Below, piece by piece: positions 7,368-11,028 of a DNA stretch of 11,028 nt. Each line of letters starts with the position of its first letter. The first letter of the stretch is position 1. A model generated the notes under the pieces. That model did no database searches. It worked only from the letters and a program-made list of their open reading frames with translations, and was not told the DNA's origin. The stretch comes from an uncultured Maribacter sp. (GTDB lineage Bacteria; Bacteroidota; Bacteroidia; Flavobacteriales; Flavobacteriaceae). The stretch spans positions 1 to 11,028 of the forward strand of contig CAJQMW010000330.1 of NCBI GenBank assembly GCA_905479535.1, read 5' to 3'. The position numbers and the translations under genes were made by a program.

Positions 7368-8108
7368 TTACTGCTTTTTAGATTCCAATAATTCGTTCAA
7401 TACTTTTTTGGCCGAATCGATTTTTTTCTGATCTATATTTTTTCCCACCACATCCACTAATTCCTGTAATTGAGTTGGCGTGATGCCCTGTATTAAACAG
7501 ATGTTCATGTGCGAACGCAACATGGGTTCCACATCGCCGATCGTTGCCAGAACGGAAACCGTGACCAGTTCCCTTTGCCGATAATCCAAAATGTCTCTGT
7601 CGAAAATATCCGCAAACAGATGCTCCTTTAAAAAGACTTCGATAATGGGGGCAAATTGCGCATAATCGGCCGGTGGGCCGTCCAATTTTGCCTTTACCAA
7701 CGCTTCCAGATTCGCTTTTCCCCGTTCATATTTTGTACGGTTATCTTCTATTGGGGTAGCTTCCGCTCCTAGCTGATCTTCAACTCCTACGGTCTTGCGT
7801 TCGTCCAAAACTTTGATAAACGTCCGTAAACCACGCAGGCTCCTTGGAAATCCACAATAGGCATATAGATGCACCATAACTTCCTTGATTTCGCTTACGG
7901 TCAATCCGGCATCCAGACCTTCTGTCAAAGCGGTTTCCAAAGTTTCAAGGTCGCCTTTTGCGGTCAAGGACGCAATTGCAATTATGGCACTTTGTTTTGT
8001 ATCCAAATTCTTAGATCTGCCAGTATCGGATTGTGCCATCATGTTATTGGTAAGTCCAAAAAATGCAGTAGTCATTATAGCAAGAACAATTGTTTTAAGC
8101 TGTTTCAT
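7368..8108 (-). CDS. exported two-repeat carboxymuconolactone decarboxylase-family protein
   Basis: A 246-residue protein with a Sec leader (hydrophobic 5-19, cleavage near Ala25-Gln26) and two tandem CMD helical repeats at about 35-105 and 150-235. The first repeat carries the family motif EVMVHLYAYCGFPRSL (76-91). The second reads RQRELVTVSVLATIGDVEPM with His200 shortly after. The redox CxxC of AhpD is absent and only a single Cys85 is present, so a peroxidase-type thiol role is unlikely; a decarboxylase or lyase-like role is possible. Most CMD proteins are cytosolic, so the leader is unusual, though this organism exports most of the neighbouring enzymes too. It follows the aldo/keto reductase by 34 bases and precedes the Cys hydrolase by 4. 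The family is certain and the reaction is unknown. Confidence 0.92.
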   Translation of the reverse strand: MKQLKTIVLAIMTTAFFGLTNNMMAQSDTGRSKNLDTKQSAIIAIASLTAKGDLETLETALTEGLDAGLTVSEIKEVMVHLYAYCGFPRSLRGLRTFIKVLDERKTVGVEDQLGAEATPIEDNRTKYERGKANLEALVKAKLDGPPADYAQFAPIIEVFLKEHLFADIFDRDILDYRQRELVTVSVLATIGDVEPMLRSHMNICLIQGITPTQLQELVDVVGKNIDQKKIDSAKKVLNELLESKKQ

Positions 8109-8142
8109 CCTTTTACTCTTATTTTTAATTTTTCGCTATTGG

Positions 8143-9126
8143 CTAGCGGTTTATCATTTTCTGGTTCGCTTCGGAATAGCGTTCACCCACCAAATCAATC
8201 TTTGAGGTGGCCTCTGTAATTTGTTGCAGTTCCCCATCTGTAAAAATAATACCGGTCGCCCCTAAATTTTCTTCCAGCCTTGAAGACTTTGTAGTACCGG
8301 GAATGGGTACGATCCATGGTTTTTGGTAAAGGATCCAAGCCAAAGCAACTTGAGCCGGAGTGGCCTCTTTTTCCTTGGCAAAAGCCGTAACCAAATCTAC
8401 CAAAGCAAAATTATCCCTCAGGTTCTCTTTGGAAAATCGAGGCACGGTACTTCTAAAATCATTATCGGAAAAACTGGCGTTCCTATCTATTTTGCCTGTC
8501 AAAAATCCTTTCCCCAAGGGACTAAAAGGTACAAAACCGATACCCAATGCTTCCAATACGGGCATGATTTCTTCTTCCGGCTCCCGCCAAAACAATGAAT
8601 ATTCGCTTTGCAAGGAAGTAACCGGTTGCTCCGAATGTGCTCTTTTGATTACTTCGACACCTGCTTCGGAAAGTCCAAAATGTTGCACTTTTCCCTCAGC
8701 TATCAAATCCTTAACCGTACCCGCAACTTCCTCAATGGGAACCTTTGGATCAACCCGATGCTGATACAATAAATCTATAGTATCTACCTGTAAACGCTGT
8801 AAGGAAGCATCCACCATATTTCGAATGGTTCCAGGACTACTATCCAAGCCCGTCACTTTTCCATCTTGATAACCAAAACCAAATTTTGTCGCTATTTGTA
8901 CTTGGTTCTTAAAAGGATTCAAAGCCTTTCCTACCAATTCTTCATTAAAGTAGGGCCCATACACTTCGGCGGTATCAAAAAAGGTTACCCCCATTTCAAC
9001 TGCTTTACGGATCAACTGAATCATTTCCTTTTCGTCCTTCGCAGGACCATATCCAAAACTCATCCCCATACAACCGAGACCGATTTCTGATACTTTCAGA
9101 TTCTTTCCTAATGTTCTTGTTTTCAT
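8143..9126 (-). CDS. cytosolic aldo/keto reductase (AKR13-like)
   Basis: A complete 327-residue aldo/keto reductase without a leader. It opens MKTRTLGKNLKVSEIGLGCM as in the AKR13 / YakC-like group. The tetrad is Asp51 and Tyr56 (FFDTAEVYGP), Lys81 (ATKFGF) and His123 (LYQHRVDP). The C-terminal nucleotide-binding signature PGTTKSSRLEEN indicates NADP(H) use. It should reduce aldehydes, ketones or alpha-keto compounds in the cytoplasm. It is the first gene of operon A, reads divergently from the AraC gene at 9358, and has the operator and promoter box in the shared intergenic region. The arrangement of AraC regulator and divergent aldo/keto reductase is common in bacteria and often reflects induction by a reactive carbonyl or aromatic compound. 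It is the only operon-A product without an export signal. Confidence 0.95.
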   Translation of the reverse strand: MKTRTLGKNLKVSEIGLGCMGMSFGYGPAKDEKEMIQLIRKAVEMGVTFFDTAEVYGPYFNEELVGKALNPFKNQVQIATKFGFGYQDGKVTGLDSSPGTIRNMVDASLQRLQVDTIDLLYQHRVDPKVPIEEVAGTVKDLIAEGKVQHFGLSEAGVEVIKRAHSEQPVTSLQSEYSLFWREPEEEIMPVLEALGIGFVPFSPLGKGFLTGKIDRNASFSDNDFRSTVPRFSKENLRDNFALVDLVTAFAKEKEATPAQVALAWILYQKPWIVPIPGTTKSSRLEENLGATGIIFTDGELQQITEATSKIDLVGERYSEANQKMINR

Positions 9127-9225
9127 TTTTTATTTTTTAAAGATTATCCCAATCAGTTCATCATGTTTTAAACTTTACGGATAAAAATAGTGGCCGAAAT
9201 CTTGTTCCCTTTTATCGGTTTGATA

Positions 9226-9233
9226 CAAAAGTA
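9226..9233 (-). promoter_or_regulatory. -7 promoter box of operon A (TACTTTTG)
   Basis: On the minus strand this reads TACTTTTG, matching TAnnTTTG. It is 99 bases upstream of the start codon at 9126, giving a leader RNA of about 90 bases. It is separated from the operator element by 16 bases, exactly as in operon B, and no canonical -33 box is present. The matching geometry at two sites is the main reason to believe it. Confidence 0.62.
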
Positions 9234-9249
9234 GTGGGTCAAAAACCAA

Positions 9250-9294
9250 ATAGGCTTACCCAAATTACGGTTATACCTACCACTATTACGGATT
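9250..9294. promoter_or_regulatory. AraC-type operator, copy 2 (upstream of operon A)
   Basis: The second copy of the 45-bp element. Its half-sites are TTACCCAAATTACGGTTA (9256-9273) and CTACCACTATTACGGATT (9277-9294), again 21 bp apart in direct orientation. It lies between the divergent aldo/keto reductase and AraC genes, 64 bases before the AraC start. From the -7 box of operon A it occupies about -36 to -75, the position expected of an AraC-type activator touching RNA polymerase. It may also affect the AraC gene itself. Confidence 0.75.
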
Positions 9295-9306
9295 TTCCAA
9301 TAACCG

Positions 9307-9339
9307 TTTGAATTACTGGTAATCAATGGCCTATCTTTA
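9307..9339 (+). promoter_or_regulatory. probable promoter of the AraC gene
   Basis: TTTG at 9307-9310 and TATCTTTA at 9332-9339, spaced 21 bases, resemble the Bacteroidota -33 (TTTG) and -7 (TAnnTTTG) pair with one mismatch. This would give a 5' leader of only a dozen or so bases. An AGAGG stretch (9350-9354) just before the ATG at 9358 could act as a ribosome binding site and supports that start. Unlike the two operon promoters, this one has its own -33 box and so could be constitutive. Confidence 0.5.
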
Positions 9340-9357
9340 ACAAAAAGTTAGAGGTTA

Positions 9358-10269
9358 ATGAAAAATGTACTGCACATCGACACCGTTGGAGATTACCTTA
9401 ATTTGAGAAAACAAGAGGTGTTGCACCCTCTAGTGGGTATTGTTGATTTTGAGGACGTAAACAAAGAAGGCTACGAAAACAAAGACTATGATGCCTTCCA
9501 TTATAATTGCTATGCTGTTTTCTTGAAGGATGCCAAGGGATGCAAAATGCAATACGGTGGGAAGCCCTATGATTATGACGAGGGAACCCTTGTATTTATG
9601 GCTCCCGGTCAAACCATTGAATTAAGCGGTTTTGACCCTAATTATGTGCCCAAGGGGTATGCAATACTATTCCACCCTGATTTATTGATAGGTACGGAAT
9701 TGGGAAAAAAATTGCATAGCTATAGTTTTTTCTCCTATTCAAGTAACGAAGCACTCCATCTTTCCAATAAAGAACGAAAAGTGATTCTAAGTTTGATCGA
9801 AAAAATACAGTTTGAGTTGGAACAAAACTTGGACAAGCACAGTAAAAAGTTGATCGTAGCCAACATTGAACTCTTTTTGGATTATTGCACTCGTTTTTAT
9901 GATAGACAATTCATTACACGAGAGGTAGAAAATATAGGTTCTTTGGAGAAATTCGATGTTTTGCTGAGCCAGTACTTTTCATCAGATAAACCACAAAAGC
10001 ATGGCACTCCAACTGTGGGTTACTTTGCGGATCGCTTGCACCTTTCGCCCAACTATTTTGGAGATTTGGTGAAAAAGGAAACGGGAAAATCTGCCCAAGA
10101 GTACATCCAGAACAAGCTGATAGAAGTTGCTAAGGAACGCGTATTTGACCCATCAAAATCTTTAAGTGAGATAGCATATGAATTAGGGTTTAAATATCCA
10201 CAACATTTCACAAGGCTCTTTAAACAAAGGGTAGGACATTCGCCCAGTGAATTTCGGAATTTGAACTGA
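9358..10269 (+). CDS. AraC-family transcriptional regulator
   Basis: A 303-residue regulator. Residues 1-130 form a cupin-like sensor region (including KPYDYDEGTLVFMAPGQ), residues 130-195 are helical, and the last 100 residues carry the paired helix-turn-helix domain. The first reads YFADRLHLSPNYFGDLVKKE and the second IAYELGFKYPQHFTRLFK, followed by the typical GHSPSEFR end. It probably binds a small molecule and activates the divergent operon A through the two half-sites at 9250-9294, and also operon B through the copy at 3816-3860. A decayed paralogue of its C-terminus sits next to the second operator. It is the only plus-strand gene in the window. Family is certain; ligand unknown; target assignment inferred from operator placement. 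Confidence 0.95.
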   Translation: MKNVLHIDTVGDYLNLRKQEVLHPLVGIVDFEDVNKEGYENKDYDAFHYNCYAVFLKDAKGCKMQYGGKPYDYDEGTLVFMAPGQTIELSGFDPNYVPKGYAILFHPDLLIGTELGKKLHSYSFFSYSSNEALHLSNKERKVILSLIEKIQFELEQNLDKHSKKLIVANIELFLDYCTRFYDRQFITREVENIGSLEKFDVLLSQYFSSDKPQKHGTPTVGYFADRLHLSPNYFGDLVKKETGKSAQEYIQNKLIEVAKERVFDPSKSLSEIAYELGFKYPQHFTRLFKQRVGHSPSEFRNLN

Positions 10270-10484
10270 TTTTTCAGTTAAAAAGAAAATAGGATAGAGA
10301 GTAGGGTTCTTTTTATTTTCAAACTCATTTTCAAAACTACAATTCTTTAAAATGGCTAGTTTTTGGAACCCTATCAGAAATTCAGTGGAGTGCTTAAATA
10401 GGTTCGTTTTTCGGCACCTGCGAAAAATACGGTCAATCACAAATTGTTATATAGTTTCATTCCATTCAGTTATCGGATATGCCA

Positions 10485-10883
10485 CTACTTATTACTGATG
10501 AGCTTATAAAACACCAACGAAAAGAATATAAAAAATATTAAATCATTGATGCCGTAGATGGAATAAAAAATCCCGGCAAGCATATCTTTATCATAAACCT
10601 TACCCACATCATTGCTGCTGATCCAACTCACCCACGCAATCATATAGGCTAATTTTTCGATAACGAAAGTTCCTACCACCCATTTCATCTGCTTATAATT
10701 ATTTGCTACAGCTAAATAGGCCAAGCCCCATAACATAATCATTATGAGTCCAAAATTGGACATGACAGCAGGGTCAGTAAGGGGTATTATGGTATTAGTA
10801 AAAAATTTAGAAAAGAATAGCACTGCCAAAATATTCGTCAATCCCGCAGTGATGAAACCGTAGCGGATAAGTTTATTGCTCAT
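10485..10883 (-). CDS. small four-helix integral membrane protein, unknown function
   Basis: A 132-residue hydrophobic protein with four predicted membrane helices at about 7-27, 42-60, 68-88 and 104-127, and short charged loops (for example NNYKQMK at 61-67 and KVYDKD at 95-100). No catalytic motif or recognised family signature is apparent. The composition, helix layout and plausible start (A-rich stretch immediately upstream of ATG) make it a real gene. It lies 42 bases after the molybdenum hydroxylase gene end on the same strand and could be its last operon member. The 215 bases between it and the AraC stop (10270-10484) hold no gene I can support. Confidence 0.75.
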   Translation of the reverse strand: MSNKLIRYGFITAGLTNILAVLFFSKFFTNTIIPLTDPAVMSNFGLIMIMLWGLAYLAVANNYKQMKWVVGTFVIEKLAYMIAWVSWISSNDVGKVYDKDMLAGIFYSIYGINDLIFFIFFSLVFYKLISNK

Positions 10884-10925
10884 AAGTCTTTTTTTTCAAT
10901 GTAAGGGACCGTTCAAGTCTTTAAG

Positions 10926-11028
10926 CTAAATTAGTTTATCCAGGGTTATGGGCAGGTCTCGGACCCGTATTCCAGTAGCATTGTACACAGCATTGACTAT
11001 GGCGGAAGCTACTCCTACAATCCCAATT
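10926..11028 (-). CDS. C-terminal end of molybdenum hydroxylase large subunit
   Basis: The last 33 residues of a gene entering from the right edge, ending in TAG at 10926-10928. The sequence includes VGVASAIVNAVYNATG then IRVRDLPITLDKL. This is the characteristic tail of the xanthine dehydrogenase / isoquinoline 1-oxidoreductase beta-type molybdopterin-binding subunit (compare the family pattern of A-I-x-N-A-V-x-x-A-T-G-x-R-x-R-x-L-P). Such enzymes hydroxylate aldehydes or N-heteroaromatics using a molybdenum cofactor, and many Bacteroidota versions are exported. Only the tail is visible, so catalytic residues cannot be checked. It reads on the same strand as operon A but is separated from it by the plus-strand AraC gene. 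Confidence 0.8.
   Translation of the reverse strand, partial: IGIVGVASAIVNAVYNATGIRVRDLPITLDKLI

Noticed and set aside
7869..8219. Overlapping plus-strand frames of 106-116 codons across the CMD start and AKR end
   Set aside because: They run antisense through two well-supported genes and have no ribosome binding site or family resemblance.
9174..9182. TTTACGGAT, resembling part of a third operator half-site downstream of the operon A promoter
   Set aside because: The TACC portion is missing and it is off the 21-bp register, so it does not fit the half-site consensus.
10264..10279. Perfect 6-bp hairpin AACTGA-TTTT-TCAGTT over the AraC stop codon
   Set aside because: The stem is short and A+T-rich, and is followed by A rather than a T run on the plus strand, so it is not a convincing terminator.
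10303..10372. AGGGTTC / GAACCCT inverted pair 56 bases apart
   Set aside because: Seven bases at that distance is weak, with no transposase, target duplication or second copy in the window to suggest a mobile element.
10407..10427. Inverted repeat TTTTTCG / CGAAAAA with 7-base loop
   Set aside because: The 5' arm is T-rich and the 3' arm A-rich on both strands, the reverse of a terminator; it may be chance in A+T-rich intergenic DNA.

Overview
The window looks like chromosome of a marine-type member of the Bacteroidota, most likely Flavobacteriia. This rests on moderate A+T richness, exported proteins whose leaders end in a short AQ-type cleavage site, weak A-rich ribosome binding sites, and TAnnTTTG -7 promoter boxes typical of that phylum. 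No RNA gene, intact mobile element or CRISPR array was seen.

Layout. Nearly everything lies on the minus strand in two operon-like runs that share paralogous parts. Operon A (9126 down to 4247) holds a cytosolic aldo/keto reductase, an exported two-repeat carboxymuconolactone-decarboxylase (CMD) protein, an exported alpha/beta hydrolase with a Cys nucleophile, a cupin lipoprotein, an esterase-713-like exported hydrolase, and an exported antibiotic-biosynthesis-monooxygenase (ABM) fold protein. Gaps are 4 to 36 bases, or a 4-base overlap. Operon B (3750 down past position 1) holds an exported cupin-NTF2 fusion, an exported stand-alone NTF2-like protein, an exported type-B carboxylesterase, and a Tat-signal aldo/keto reductase cut by the window edge. 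An intact AraC-family regulator (9358-10269, plus strand) diverges from operon A. At the right edge are a small four-helix membrane protein and the C-terminal end of a molybdenum hydroxylase large subunit.

Most notable signal. A 45-bp element with 39/45 identical positions occurs twice: upstream of operon A (9250-9294) and upstream of operon B (3816-3860). Each copy contains two direct half-sites of the form YTACCNNNATTACGGNTN, 21 bp apart, the classic AraC-family spacing. In both places a TAnnTTTG box lies exactly 16 bases from the element, facing the minus-strand operon. Behind the operon-B copy lie the frameshifted remains of a second AraC gene (4041-4209), closely similar to the end of the intact one. 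The simplest reading is an ancestral duplicated cassette of regulator, operator and exported enzymes. One regulator gene has decayed, and the surviving AraC protein probably controls both operons.

How the genes may work together. Eight of the ten operon proteins carry Sec or lipoprotein signals and one carries a Tat signal. The two runs therefore look like one coordinately induced cell-envelope enzyme set (esterases, HNL-like cupins, CMD, ABM and NTF2 folds) plus one cytosolic reductase. The families suggest processing of an ester, lactone, quinone or carbonyl compound. The substrate cannot be read from the sequence.
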